A stretch of DNA of 64,000 nucleotides, from the NCBI GenBank assembly GCA_025642075.2, contig JAODUO010000848.1:386017-450016 (forward strand), in the 5' to 3' direction. A model generated the notes under the pieces. It was not told the DNA's origin and did no database searches. It saw nothing but the letters and a program-made list of their open reading frames with translations. A program made the translations under genes and the position numbers. Shown here in pieces: positions 46,292 through 58,053 of the stretch. Source of the stretch: Ridgeia piscesae (taxonomy: Eukaryota > Annelida > Polychaeta > Sabellida > Siboglinidae). Within the stretch, counting starts at the first letter, position 1; every line of letters begins with the position of its first letter.

Positions 46292-46522
46292 GCTCCCTCC
46301 TTATTAATTGAAAAGCATAAACTAAAAATAATTAACACTATCCAGTGAAAGTGTAACGTGACTTAAACGAGTATTAAAGTTACCATGATTAGGCTGCCAC
46401 TATTACATATAAGTCCAATTTCAGTTTGTCTATAGACCTGATCAACTACAATTAAGTTCAGTCCATCTACATGCTTGATACATAGCAATGTGAACTTGTC
46501 CATAGACTTGATCTATTACAAG

Positions 46523-47806
46523 TTATCTGTCCACGGGCCTGACTACTCTCCCGGATCGTGTAGTCATGGGACCATGTTTTCGCGTGTCATCTGGCACAAC
46601 TATCTTACTTGGTCGTGTATTCTGTGAGATTGCTGCAGTTTCCTGTTGTTGAGTTGTGGCTGCGTTTGTCTCAACAGCGATGGTTTCCGGATCGTGTGCT
46701 CGATCTCTCGGTACGCCACTAGGTGGTATCATTCATTCAGGTCTGTCAGCGCAATCGTGTGTCGCGTCGTGCTCGGATGGACTTGTGATGGTCTGAGATG
46801 TCGGCGGTTTCGACGGCAATGGCGCCGGTCGTTGTTATGACATCGTATGATCGACTGGACAGAGCTTTGTGAACCGTTGCCTCAGCCCACTCTCTCCGTG
46901 TTCTAATGGCTGCATTCTGATCGTTTCGCCGACATTCAAACATCGTAAGTCACGTGTGGGATGGTCTGAATTCAGTACTGATTGGAACTTCGTTCGCTGA
47001 CATCCGGATTGCTTTCCGACATCTGCAAAACCACCCGGTTTCAACTGGTAGTGTGTTGTTGGCAGCAACGTTTTGGTACATCTGCCAAACAGACGCTGTG
47101 CGGGGCTTGTTGTCATTCCTTCAGACGATGTGTTACGAATGTTCAGAAGACCGAGGTATGGATCTTCCCTATATGCCTTGCATTTTCTCAGCAGCCGCTT
47201 AGCGATTTTGACCGCCGCTTTGGCTGCACCATTTGCTTGGCCATTGTCTGGACTGCTAGTCTCGTGCTCAAACTGCCATTTCTGTGCGAATTTTCTGAAC
47301 ACAGCCGATGCATACTGTGGTCCATTGTCACTGACAAGTGTGTGCGGTATGCCGTGTCGACTGAAATTGTTCTTCAGCTTTCCTACCACTGTTTCGGAGG
47401 TTGTGTCTGGTAGGTAGTCTAACTCGAAGAAACCGCTGTGGTAATCTGTTGTTGCCATATAGTCCTTTCCAGATCACGAGAACAAATCCGTCCCTACTTT
47501 CTGCCATGGTAGGTCTGGGGTCTCAGTCATGACCATCGACTCTGCAGGTTGCTTGTCAGCGTAGGTTGCACAAACACCACACGTTTCTACGTAGTGACGG
47601 ATATCTGTAGACATCTGAGGCCTGTAAATCAGGTCTCGTGCTGTCCTCAAAGATGCGTTGATGCATGTATTGCCGGCATGTACTTTCTCTTTCATACTCT
47701 TTCGCAGTGAAGACGGTATCACGATGCGTTCTCCACGAAATATGACCCCGTCCTGGATCGTCAGCTCGTCGTGGTAGCTGAAGTAGGGTAGCAGACGATC
47801 TGGCAC
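46523..47806 (-). pseudogene. Gypsy A integrase
   Basis: Frames from 47806 down show the zinc-binding end (ETCGVCATYADK; the usual second His is changed), then the core with TTDYHSGFFELDYL (first Asp) and LVSDNGPQYASAV (second Asp). The third catalytic position reads AAKAAVKIAK, where copy B has AAEAAVKIAK, so the catalytic Glu is Lys here. A C-terminal region follows in 46746-46943 and 46523-46732, the latter ending in a basic stretch. Frame changes split it. Confidence 0.9.
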
Positions 47807-47824
47807 GCGTCTTCTGTCATTTGG

Positions 47825-49259
47825 TCATCCTTCCACGATGACTGTACCTAGTTGTTGCAGGACAGGGTCCAGCAATGTAGCACCACGGATCCGGTCTAGG
47901 CGTTCGGGAATGAACGCTGTTAATGTGATGTTGTTGATGGCTACCTCATCCGTGACCGGGTCGTATGTGGGTGCTCGGGACAAAGCGTCGGCGACCGGTA
48001 TGGCTTTTCCAGGTTTGTATGTCAGTTGGTATGAGTACTCTTGTGATTTCAGCAGCATGTGTTGTAGCCGCTAGGAAGCTTTCCCTAGTGGCTTCGCCCG
48101 GATCGCAACTAGCGGTTTATTGTCAGTCACCACAGTGACATCTCGACCGTGCGTGTAGTGGTGAAACTTGCTCAAACCAAACAACACGCTCAGCATTTCG
48201 TTCTCGATCTGAGGGTAACGGCGTTCAGCTGAAAACAGAGGTTGGCTTGCGTATGCCACTGGCTTGCCATCTTGTAGTAAAACCGATCCCAGTCCGTAGT
48301 CACTCGAATCGTTCTCCAGGACTAGTTCCTTTTCCGAGTTGTAGAACGCAAGAACAGCATCACCTTGACTGCATCGAAGGACGTTTGTTGTGTCTTGGAC
48401 CATACGTAGGGCACGTCATTCTTGAGCAGGTTGTGTAGCGGTTGCATGGTGCAGGTGAGGCATGAACCGCGCCAGGTAGTTCGCCATGCCCATGAATCTG
48501 CGAATTCATTGATGTTGGTCGGTGGCTGCATCTCACTGATTGCCGATACTTCAGCTGGGTCCACGCGCAACCCTTCCTTCGTGATTCGGTGACCAATGAA
48601 TGTGGTGTCTTTCAGTCCGACGTCCAGCTTGTCGTAGTTGAGTCTGATGCCTGTCTCCAGACACCGCTCGAAGAACTTTCGCAGGTTCTCATCGTGCTCT
48701 TCCGATGTCTTGCCATAGATCACTATGTCGTCCGCTATGCAGATGATGCCTGGTAGGCCACGCAAGGCCTCTAGAAGGTGTTTTTGGAACACTTCACTTG
48801 ACACCGTTGTGCCAAAAGGCAGATGACACCACCTGTATCTTCCAAAACATGCCTGGAACGTTGTCAACAGGCTGGATTCGTCATCTAACTTGACGTCATT
48901 GTCCTTGAAGACAATGAACTCAACATCATGTGATGTCTCCGTTTGGGATTGGTCGGCAGCATTCAACACTTCCTCAGCGGTTTTATCATCGTTTTGTTCC
49001 ACATTGTGAGAACGCCACTGTATGGGACAACATCTCTGGCATATCTGGCTGGCAGCACATTAACTGTGGCACCTGTGTCGATTTGGAATGCGAGCTGCTT
49101 CCCGTTTACGAGCATTCGATACTTCGCATATGCGCCCCGTTTTCGAATGCACCCAGGTGTCACCACTGTCGTCGTCTTCATCAGGCCCATTGTTGTCACA
49201 TATATTGTACATACGTCATTGGTGCTGGTTTCTAGAAAGCTGATTTGCTTTTGCGCCAT
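47825..49259 (-). pseudogene. Gypsy A protease, reverse transcriptase and RNase H
   Basis: The protease block is LAFQIDTGATVNVLPARYA (49060 region). The reverse transcriptase frame 48322-49002 jumps from VFKDNDVKLDDESSLLTTF directly to the palm, so motif A and the fingers are missing. CIADDIVIYGKTSEEHDE holds the active site. RNase H follows in 48071-48403 (LVLENDSSDYGLGSVLLQ, ENEMLSVLFGL, VVTDNKPLV) and a tether in 47825-48058. Breaks lie near 48990, 48400 and 48070. Confidence 0.9.
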
Positions 49260-49998
49260 TTCATGTATTTCCGTTCAAAATGATCCTTGGACCCACAATT
49301 ATGGCAGATCTTTCCGTATGCGGGGCACATTTCTTTCTTAGGTGCCTGACGCATGCCACAGTATCGACACTCATGCTTGAGTAAACGACCATAATTTACG
49401 ACGTGTACATGTTCACATGCATCATCCAGTACTGACCTGTGTGACATGGCCGACTCTGCTGCTCTGCAGACATCTACACACGCGTCTAGGGAAAGTTTGC
49501 GGATCTTAAGCAACTCTTGTCGCGTTTTCGACCGTCTTAAGCCTAAAATGATCCTATCTCTTTTCATCGAGCTTGCGCCTTGATGACATACGTTGCAAGT
49601 TTTTGCCAACACGCGTAGATCGGTATGGAAATCTTCGCAACTTTCTCCGTTCAAATGTTTCGTTTGCCTCCCCTATAGCGAATTCGTCAAAAGCTGATAA
49701 GATTTCCACCGTGGTGTGGTGTTCTTGTGGTGTTGCGAACTGGAAACCGTCATACAGCCGCATGGCTTCGTCTCCTAGTGAGTTTTTCAGCATCACAACA
49801 ATTTCGTGGTTTGGTAGGAACATTCGATGGTGTGCAATAATTTGACCAGCGCTGACGGAATATGTTCCACGATTCCGCCTTGTTAGGCCCAAACACGAGT
49901 GGCTGAGGGGGCCTGGCCGGTGCACCAGTATTTCGCGCTTCGACGGCAGGTTGTGCGTCGTCGGCAGCCATTGCCGTTTCGTTGGATGCCGTTGCCAT
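49232..49998 (-). pseudogene. Gypsy A gag
   Basis: It starts MATASNETAMAADDAQP at 49998 and continues in three frames: LVFGPNKAESWNIFRQRW, then LKNSLGDEAMRLYDGFQF, then ESCEDFHTDLRVLAKTCN. The nucleocapsid has CRYCGMRQAPKKEMCPAYGK and CHNCGSKDHFERKY, in which the final zinc-knuckle Cys is Tyr (copy B keeps Cys). Frameshifts near 49800-49830 and 49640 disable it. Confidence 0.9.
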
Positions 49999-50109
49999 AT
50001 GATACGATCGAATTGACTTCGGCGACAATGACAGTGTGTGAGCGATAATTAGTGGGTCATCAATTAATGTGACAAATAAATGTTTCTCACGCACCTAATT
50101 GTCATACGT

Positions 50110-50124
50110 CCACCGCTGCCACCA
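50110..50124 (-). promoter_or_regulatory. Gypsy A primer-binding site, tRNA-Leu type
   Basis: In element orientation TGGTGGCAGCGGTGG directly follows the 5' LTR. It is complementary to the 3' end of eukaryotic tRNA-Leu (acceptor sequence ending CCACCGCTGCCA plus CCA). Confidence 0.8.
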
Positions 50125-50325
50125 TGTTTCGTTTCGGGTGGTCACGACTATCCATAATAATGAATGGACTACGTGACTGGACTCCAACTGTATTTACTTT
50201 ACTACCTAGCGTCTCCAGCAGTCAACCATGTGCTTCTGACGCGTCATCTCCAACCAACAACTATATTTTATAGTTGCACTACCATTCGCTAGATGGCAGC
50301 ATGTCTTGGACATAGTCACGTAACA
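50125..50325 (-). repeat. Gypsy A, 5' LTR
   Basis: 201 bp, TG to CA in element orientation. It contains CTATAAAATATAG, a probable TATA box, on the element strand. Confidence 0.9.
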
Positions 50326-50329
50326 TGTG

Positions 50330-51375
50330 GAAGACATATAGACATACTGGAAGTGAAGAAGACTATACCATTTATAAAGAAGCACTTAACCAAGCTAGAG
50401 CTGAAATTAGAAACTCAAAGAGAAGCTATGAGAACAAATTCGGTTTTACGATAAAACCTAACAACATGAGTTGTTATTTGTCATTAGAGGAGGGAATATT
50501 TCCGTTAGAATGGAATGAAGCAACGTTAATACTATTATTTAAAAAAAGGTTCGCGAAACAATTCACATAATTACAGACCAGTGAGTTTAACCTCGGTGAT
50601 TTGCAATATATTAGAAAGACTAATTAAAGATCACTTGGTTGATTATTTTGCTAAACATAACTTGACAAATCCATCTCTAAAAGCGTAGTCATGCATAAAA
50701 CAAGTTTTGTTTTTTGGAAGATGTCACAAAGTGGGTAGATGAGGGATCACCAGGAGATACAATCTACTTTAAAAGGCCTACGACAAAGTGCCACATCAAA
50801 GATTACTGCTTAAACAAAAGGTCCATGGCATAGGAAATGGTATGATTATCCGCGTAGGAAAATGGCTTATTGATAAACATAACTTGATAAACCCATCTCA
50901 AAATGGGTTTCTAAAATGCTTAACAAATATGCCAAAAAATACTGGAAGATGTTACTAAGTGGGTGGGTGAGGGATCACTTTGGAATATTGTATACAGACG
51001 TGGAGGCCATATCGCAAGAAGGATACTGATATACTAGAAAAAGTATAAAGGAGCGCAACCTAAGAAGTGTTTAAAATATTGAATGGGTATGAAAATATAG
51101 AGATATTTGTTTCTCTGTTAAGGAAGAGAGAAAAACTAGAGGACATGGAGTTACATTAGCAAAGAAGCAGTGTAGACTAGATATTAGAAAATTTTAATTT
51201 TCACAAAGAACAGTAAATGAATGGAACAGATTATCAGCTGATTGTGTAGGTGATAGTAGTGTTAATATTTAAAAAAACAATCGATATATACCTAAGAATG
51301 GCGGGGTACATTTAGATAAATAGGTTGCACTCTCGATAAGCCAAAGGGCTTCCTTGTCCACCTGCCAACTATTGA
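50330..51375 (+). mobile_element. CR1/L2-type LINE, 3' portion, continuing beyond the Gypsy insertion
   Basis: The frame 50325-50570 picks up the ORF2 linker (SEEDYTIYKEALNQARAEIR). NYRPVSLTSVICNILERLIK is found near 50590-50640, then KAYDKVPHQRLLLKQK (motif A-like) near 50780. The active-site block is missing: a deletion leads straight to EYCIQTWRPYRKKDTDILEK near 51000 and QCRLDIRKF near 51170. The end CTCGATAAGCCAAAGGGCTT matches 8.26 kb. A roughly 100-base internal duplication (50645-50740 and 50870-50975) is also present. Confidence 0.8.
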
Positions 51376-51744
51376 TTTAAAACGGTTACTGGTGCAGCGA
51401 TCTATTAACACCCCTCCGTCGCAAACCTATCACACGGGCACAGTGTCGGATATTTACGCCCAATGACAGAGTTATTCAACGGTACGTGTGTACATCAACA
51501 ACATTACGTCTCGTACACAATATATGTGGTTTTAAAGAGAGCAGTATGCTGATTTTACTGTATAATCTGCCAATATCGCCCATGTTCTGCACCAGCGTTG
51601 TGGAGGTCACGCATGGTTGCACACGTGCGCCTGACAATGCCGATCGACTCGACACAGCACAGAATATGCACGGGTATGATTATGAGGTATCATTGGCTAG
51701 TCATTCTTTTTCAAAACATTAGTGATTTACGCTAAATCCAAGTC
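51376..51744. other. No feature recognised
   Basis: The frame 51486-51722 has no recognisable domain. Confidence 0.35.
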
Positions 51745-52035
51745 GATCTTTTTGTGCACCTTGTGCACTATGATGTCATTATCCGGGGAAGCCCTTCCGG
51801 CGCAAGGCATTGTGCATGACTGCAGGTTGTACTCGTCAACGTTGTGTTGTGCCGCCATTATCCCATGTTAAAACGCCTGAGTTTTGTAGGTGTCTCACAA
51901 AAACTGGCTGTATCACGAACTGGCTATAAAACAAGACGAACAAGTGATTAAAACTTCACGGAACATAATCAAAGTGTGTGAATCCGTCATCAATGGGCGT
52001 CGCAACATATTATGTTACTATGTATGCCATACTGT
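51745..52035 (+). repeat. Dispersed repeat R2, copy 1
   Basis: Blocks GTACTCGTCAAC, GTTGTGCCGCCATT, GGCTGTATCAC and AAGTGATTAAAACTTCACGG match the reverse complement of 59310-59600 in order. The second copy lies inside the PHD-containing TIR element, so this may be a fragment of a related element. Confidence 0.7.
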
Positions 52036-52194
52036 TTGCCAAAAGTCCGTGTCGTTTAAATGTTATCACAAAGGGTTGTGGCGGTAATAAAACGCACCGT
52101 TTTTGACAGTGGCGTCTATTTCACGATTTGGAACTCATCATTTTATTTATGTAGATACTTCACGCAAAGCAGCTATTGTAATATTTTGCTTTAG

Positions 52195-52197
<3 letters not shown>

Positions 52198-52274
<77 letters not shown>
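52198..52274. repeat. (TA)n microsatellite
   Basis: About 38 TA dinucleotides. Confidence 0.97.
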
Positions 52275-52276
<2 letters not shown>

Positions 52277-52652
52277 AAACTAGACATACCAGAGGTGGAG
52301 GACAATATTCCAGATGATCATCGTAGGAGTGTGTGCCCCCCCAAAAAAAGTTAAAAGCAGGTCCATTGATAAGGTAACTAAGAGAGGTGTCTATTATAAT
52401 TAAAAACAAAACAATACGGTTCGCTATCTATATGTGTGTTTGAGGACAATACTCTTTCCAACAATTGTGCATAAATGGGGTTTCAAAGGGGCTATAACTT
52501 TAAAATGTTTTAGGTATAACTATTGTTTGGCTACAGAACAATTATGTTACTCTTACTGCTCTTCATAAACACATATTTAATGACGTTATGCAATTAAACA
52601 TATTACAATTTTAATACACAGTTAACCTTATCTTTTATATTAAAGTTACTTA

Positions 52653-52847
52653 TGTTACATGTCCAAGACATGCTGTCATCTAGCGAATGGTAGCGCAACT
52701 ATAAAATATAGTCGTTGGTTGGAGATGACGCGTCAGAAGCACATGATTGACTGCCGGAGACGCTTGGTAGTAGATTAAATACAGTTGGAGTTCAGTCACG
52801 TAGTCGATTCATTATTATGGATAGACGTGACCACCCGAAACGAAACA
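52653..52847 (+). repeat. Gypsy B, 5' LTR
   Basis: 195 bp, TGTTACATG to GAAACA. A TATA-type sequence (CTATAAAATATAG) is at 52699-52711. Confidence 0.95.
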
Positions 52848-52862
52848 TGGTGGCAGCGGTGG
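52848..52862 (+). promoter_or_regulatory. Gypsy B primer-binding site, tRNA-Leu type
   Basis: TGGTGGCAGCGGTGG directly follows the LTR, identical to copy A. Confidence 0.85.
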
Positions 52863-52973
52863 ACGTATGACAATTAGGTGCGTGAGAAACATTTATTTGT
52901 CACATTAATTGATGACCCACTAATTATCGCTCACACACTGGCATTGTCGCCGAAGTCAATTCGATCGTATCAT

Positions 52974-53700
52974 ATGGCGACGGCAATGGCTGCCGACGAC
53001 GCACAACAAACCGCGACACGTCGAACCGCGACATAGTGGTGCACCGGCCAGGCCCCCTCAGCCACTCGTGTTTGGGCCTAACAAGGCGGAATCGTGGGAA
53101 ATATTCCGTCGGCGCTGGTCAAATTATTGCACACCATCGAATGTTGCTACCAAACCACGAAATTATCATGTTGCGATGCTGAAAAACTCACTAGGAGACG
53201 ATTTCCAGTTCGCAACACCACGAGAATACTGCACCACGATGGAAATCTTATCAGCTTTTGACGAATTCTCTATAGGGGAGGCAAACGAAACATTTGAACG
53301 GTTCAATGGCCGAAAGCAGCAGGATGGAGAAAGTTTCGAAGATTTCCATGACGATCACGCGTGTTGGCAAAAACTTGCAACTTCTGTCATCAATGCGCAA
53401 GCTCGATGATAAGAGATAGGATCATCTTAGGCATAAGACAGTCCGCAAACTTTCCCTAGACGCGTGATCAGATGTCTGCAGAGCAGCAGAGTCGGCCATA
53501 TCACACAGGTCAGGTACTGGATGATGCATGTGAACCTGTACACGTCGTAAATCATGGTCGTTTACTCAAGCGTGAGTGTCGATACTGCGGCAGGCGTCAT
53601 GCACCCAAGAAAGAAATGTGCCCCGCATACGGAAAACCTGCAATAAAGGATCATTTTGAACGGAAATGCATGAAAGGGCGCAACACAAACCATCTGTCTA
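52974..53700 (+). pseudogene. Gypsy B gag
   Basis: It starts MATAMAADDAQQ at 52974, then shifts frame. The frame 53068-53409 has FGPNKAESWEIFRRRWSNYC, FQFATPREYCTTMEILSAFD and EANETFERFNGRKQQ. The nucleocapsid in 53472-53915 has CRYCGRRHAPKKEMCPAYGK followed by a short deletion that removes the Cys-x2-Cys of the second knuckle; its HFERKC remains. Confidence 0.9.
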
Positions 53701-53769
53701 GAAACCAGCACCAACGATGTGTGTACAATATACGTAACAACGGGTCTGAAAAAGAATACGACAATGGTG

Positions 53770-53915
53770 ACACCTGGGTGCATTCACTGACACCACGAAA
53801 ACGGGGCGCATATGCGAAGTGTCGAATGCTCGTAAACGGGAAGCAGCTCGTATTCCAAATCGATAACAGGTGCCACAGTCAATATGCTGCCCGCCAGAGA
53901 TATTGTCCCACATAA
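53770..53915 (+). pseudogene. Gypsy B protease
   Basis: RGAYAKCRMLVNGKQLVFQI is followed by Asp, then a small insertion shifts the frame inside the active-site DTG. The bases of the TGATVN continuation are still visible in the next frame. Confidence 0.85.
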
Positions 53916-54003
53916 TGGCGTTCTCAGAATGTGGAACAAAACGATGATAAAACCGCTGGGGAGGTGTTGAATGCTGCTGAGCAATCCCAAAACGGAGACA
54001 TCA

Positions 54004-54830
54004 CATGATGTTGAGTTCATAGTCTTCAAGGACAACGACAGGTTTACAGACCAGCGAACAAATGCATCTTGTGAAAATACAAGACAACAATTTCCATCGT
54101 GTGGCAGCAGTCCAAGATGATAGTTGTTTCAATTCACTGTTTGATGACAAGCTGAGAAAACGTTCAGGTGTGCAACACCTCACAGTCGACCCAGAAGTGT
54201 GCCCCAAGATCATGGCTAGCCGACGGATACCCATAGCCATTCGACCGCAACTTAAGGGCGAACTTGAGCGACTGACAGCCATGAGTGCCATTGCTTCTGT
54301 GGATGAACCGACACCATGGGTCAGTCAAGTGGTAGTTGTGTAGAAGAGATCAGGCGCCTTGAGGGTGTGCATAGAGCCTCATGAAATGAACAAGGCATTG
54401 CAGCGTGAGCATTATACATTGCCAATTCTCGAAGTTGTGCTACATGAGCTGCAAAGAGCAACTGTTTTCTAGAAGGCTGACCTCTCGTCTGTTTACTGGC
54501 ACGTCAAGTTAGAAAACGAATCCAGCCTGTTGACGACGTTCCAGACATGTTTTTGAAGATACAGGTGGTGACGCCTGCCTTTTGGCACAACGGTGTCAAG
54601 TGAAGTGTTCCAAAAACAACTTATAGAGGCCTTGCGTGGCCTACCAGGCATCATCTGCATAGCGGACGACATAGTGATCTATGGCAAGACATCGGAAGAG
54701 CACGATGAGAACCTGCGAAAGTTCTTCGAGCGATGTCTGGAGACAGGCATCAAACTCAACAAAGACAAGCTGGACGTCGGACTGAAAGAGGTCACCTTCA
54801 TGGGTCACGGAATCACGAAGGAATAGTTAC
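54004..54830 (+). pseudogene. Gypsy B reverse transcriptase
   Basis: The N-terminal part is at 54062-54343 (VCPKIMASRRIPIAIRPQLK, MSAIASVDEPTPWVSQVVVV) and broken by stops at 54342, 54470 and in the palm. KADLSSVYWHVKLE is motif A. LPFGTTVSSEVFQKQL and CIADDIVIYGKTSEEHDENL follow, ending at a stop after MGHGITKE. Several stops look like single G-to-A changes. Confidence 0.9.
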
Positions 54831-54849
54831 GCGTGAACCCAGCTGAAGT

Positions 54850-55530
54850 ATCGGCAATCAGTGAGATGCAGCCATCGACCAACATCAATTAATTGCGCCG
54901 ATTCATGGGCATGGCGAACTAACTGGCGCGGTTTATGCCTCACCTGACGGACACCATGCAACCGCTACACAACCTGCTCAAGAATGACGTGCCCTACGTG
55001 TGGTAGGACACAACAAACGTCCTTCGATGCAGTCAAGGTGATGCTGGCAGAGTTCTTGCGTTCTACAACTCTGACAAGGAACTAGTGCTGGAGAACGATG
55101 CGAGTGAGTACGGACTGGGATCGGTTTTGCTACAAGATGGCAAGCCAGTAGCATACGCAAGCCGATCTCTGCCTTCAGCTGAACGCCGTTACGCTCAGAT
55201 CGAGAACGAAATGCTGAGCGTGTTGTTTGGTTTGAGCAAGTTTCACCACTACACGTACGGTCGAGATGTCACTGTGGTGACTGACAATAAACCGCTAGTT
55301 ACGATCCGGGCGAAGCCACTAGGGAAAGCTCCCAAGCGGCTACAACACATGCTGCTGAAATCACAAGAGTACTCATACCAGCTGACGTACAAACCTGGAA
55401 AAGCCATACCGGTCGCCGACACTTTGTCCCGAGCACATACGACCCGGTCACGGATGAGGTAGCCATCAACAACATCACGCTCACAGCGTTCATTCCCGCA
55501 CGCCTAGACCGGATCCGTGGTGCTACATTG
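54850..55530 (+). pseudogene. Gypsy B connection domain and RNase H
   Basis: AEVSAISEMQPSTNIN and MQPLHNLLKNDVPYVW precede RNase H, whose frame 55085-55462 has MLENDASEYGLGSVLLQDGK, ENEMLSVLFGLSKFHHYTYG and VVTDNKPLVTIRAKPLGK. The tether continues after a frameshift near 55435. Confidence 0.9.
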
Positions 55531-56884
55531 CTGGACCTTGTCCTGCAACAACTGGGTACAGTCATCATGGAAGGATGGCCATATGACAGAAGACGCGTGC
55601 CAGATCGTCTGTTACCCTACGTCAGCTACCGCGACGAGCTGACGATCCAGGACGGGGTCATATTTCGTGGAGAACGCATCGTGATAACGTCTTCACTGCG
55701 AAAGAGCATGAAAGAGAAAGTACGTGCCGGCCATATAGGCTTGAACTCATCTTTGAGGAGAGCACGACACCTGATATCCTGGCCTCAGATGTCTACAGAC
55801 ATTCGTCACTACGTAGAAACATGTGGTGTGTGTGCAACGTACGCTGACAAAGAACATGCAGAGTTGATGGTCATGACTGAGACCCCAGACCTACCAGGGC
55901 AGAAAGTAGGGACGGATTTGTTCTCGTGGTCTGGAAAGGACTATAATGGTAACAACAGATTACCACAGCGGTTTCTTCGAGTTAGACTACCTACCAGACA
56001 CGACCTCCGAAACAGAGGTAGGAAAGCTGAAGAACAATTTCAGTCGACACGGCATACCGCACAGACTTGTCAGTGACAATGGACCACAGTATGCATCGGC
56101 TGTGTCCAGGAAATTCGCACAGAATTAGCAGTTTGTGCACGAGACTAGCAGTCCAGACAACGGCCAAGCAAATGGTGCGGCCGAAGCGGCGGTCAAAATC
56201 GCTAAGCTAAGCTAAGCTGATGCTGAAAAAAATGCAAGACAACTAGGGAAGATCCATACTGAACATTCATAACACACCGTCTGAAGGAATGACAACAAAC
56301 CCTGCACAGCGTCTGTTTGGCAGACGTACCAAAACGTTACTGCCAACAGCACACAACCAATTGAAACCGGGTGGTTCTTCAGATGTCGGAAAACATTCCG
56401 GATGTCAGCGAACGAAGTTCCAATCAGTACTTAACTCGGACCACCCCAGACGTGACTTATGACGTTTGAATGTCGGCGAAATGATCAGAATGCAGCCATT
56501 AGAACACGGCAGGAGAGAGTGGGCTGAGGCAACGGTTCACAATGCTCTGTCCAGTCGATCATAACAGCGACTGGACGCTATTACCGCCGAAACCGCCGAC
56601 ATCTCAGATCATCACGTCTATCCGAGCACGACACGACACATGATCGCGCTGACAGACCTGATTGAATGATACCACCTAGTGGCGTACCGAGAGATCGAGC
56701 ACACGTTCCGGAAACCATCAGTGTTGAGACAAACGCAGCCACAACTCAACAACAGGAAACTGCAGCTGTCTCACAGAATACACGTCCAAGTAAGGTAGTT
56801 GTGCCAGATGACACGCGACAACATTGTCCCATGACTACACGATCCTGGAGAGTAGTCAGGCCCGTGGACAGATTGAACTTGTAA
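55528..56884 (+). pseudogene. Gypsy B integrase and C-terminus
   Basis: The frame 55528-56076 covers the zinc-binding end (RAGHIGLNSSLRRARHLI, YVETCGVCATYADK). The core continues in 55946-56128 (TTDYHSGFFELDYL, LVSDNGPQYASAVS), and the Glu block AAEAAVKIAK lies near 56190 in a further frame. The C-terminal frame 56666-56884 begins MIPPSGVPRDRAH. A GCTAA-type small expansion sits after the Glu block (near 56205). Confidence 0.9.
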
Positions 56885-56909
56885 TAGATCAAGTCTATGG
56901 ACAAGCTCA

Positions 56910-57028
56910 CACGTCAGAAGCACATGGTTGACTGTTGGAGACGCTTGGTAGTAAATTAAATACAGTTGGAGACCAGTCACATAGTCGATTCATTATTATG
57001 GATAGTCGTGACCACCTGAAATGAAACA
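56910..57028 (+). repeat. Gypsy B, 3' LTR lacking its first part
   Basis: It matches the 5' LTR from ACGTCAGAAGCACATG onward; the first 75 or so bases and the polypurine tract are deleted. It ends GAAACA at 57028. Confidence 0.9.
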
Positions 57029-57033
57029 ACTTA

Positions 57034-57836
57034 CACGTACAACACATTTACATACATTATAGCTGTAAATTTACAGTAGCTGTCTTTTTAGGGTTAAATG
57101 TCTCGTGTCAAAATATGGATTTTCACAGTGTGTCATAGACCCGGCCAAGAGTGCTTATATGCAATGTGCAGAGTTATGCGAATGGCATAAGTCCTAAGAT
57201 TACTTCACATGCACTTTGCAGGTGGCGAGAAACTTTGTAAATGTACCGGAGAAACTGAACTACACTTACATGTTCAAATATTTAATGAAGAGACAAGTGA
57301 TTGTGTATGTGTGTAATTACCAAACAAATGACCAACGTCATATGTCTTTTCCATACTGATTATATTTCATCAATTTTGCAGCAGCTATTATTCTTCTTTT
57401 CTGTCGCGGCTTGACTTCACTTTGTCTTTGAGCGTGTGAGTGGCCTTTCCCAATACAGGTGTTTCTGTAAAATATGTTTCATAGGCATAGTCTTCTTTTT
57501 CCGTTGACACCAACTTGTATATCAGCTATCTCCTCTGATCCACTGTGTGCTATTTTCTACATCTTCTGTACTCTACAGTGATAAATGAAAGTTGAGTTGG
57601 TTGATACACACGTAAATAGGCAACAGAATAGAAAACAACTTAATGCCACGAAAAAGGGGGCAATGAATTACACTATTCATAAGCTTACGTATTCAGGAGT
57701 AATTTATCATGTTATTTGTGTTTGCATAACAGCAACATATCATACAAGTCTTAACATGTGTGCCATTTGCAACATTCGCCAAAAGGTATTGCTCTGGGGT
57801 AACAATAACACCAATATATTATATTAGTAAATCATT
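57034..57836. other. No feature recognised
   Basis: The frame 57585-57827 has no recognisable domain. Confidence 0.4.
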
Positions 57837-58053
57837 AGCAGCACTTAGGACGCACGGTTTTAGGCCTTATTTAATCCTGGTTTAAAATGAGGCTTAAGGG
57901 TCGATACAATCTTTTGATTCAGGATTTGATATACAAAATGTATTTTTTTAAATGGGGCTTATTACACATGTGTGCGGGGGCATTTAAGCCCCTAATCCAA
58001 AGGCATTAAGTGCTAGTCCAAAACAGTCTGGATCATCTTTCTACTGTGTGCAG

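Larger units (their letters stand above)
46096..50325 (-). mobile_element. Ty3/Gypsy retrotransposon copy A, inserted in a LINE
   Basis: Both LTRs, the primer-binding site, gag, protease, reverse transcriptase, RNase H and integrase are present in order on the minus strand. A 4-bp duplication TGTG flanks it (46092-46095 and 50326-50329). The two LTRs differ at roughly one base in ten, so the insertion is old. About 460 bases of the reverse transcriptase are deleted relative to copy B. At 4.2 kb it is a little short for the type. Confidence 0.95.
52653..57028 (+). mobile_element. Ty3/Gypsy retrotransposon copy B
   Basis: Same family as copy A, opposite orientation. It has a complete 5' LTR, tRNA-Leu-type primer-binding site, gag-pol remains and a 5'-truncated 3' LTR. 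A perfect 5-bp duplication ACTTA flanks it (52648-52652 and 57029-57033). Reading frames contain many stops and frameshifts. It keeps the part of reverse transcriptase that copy A has lost. Confidence 0.95.
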
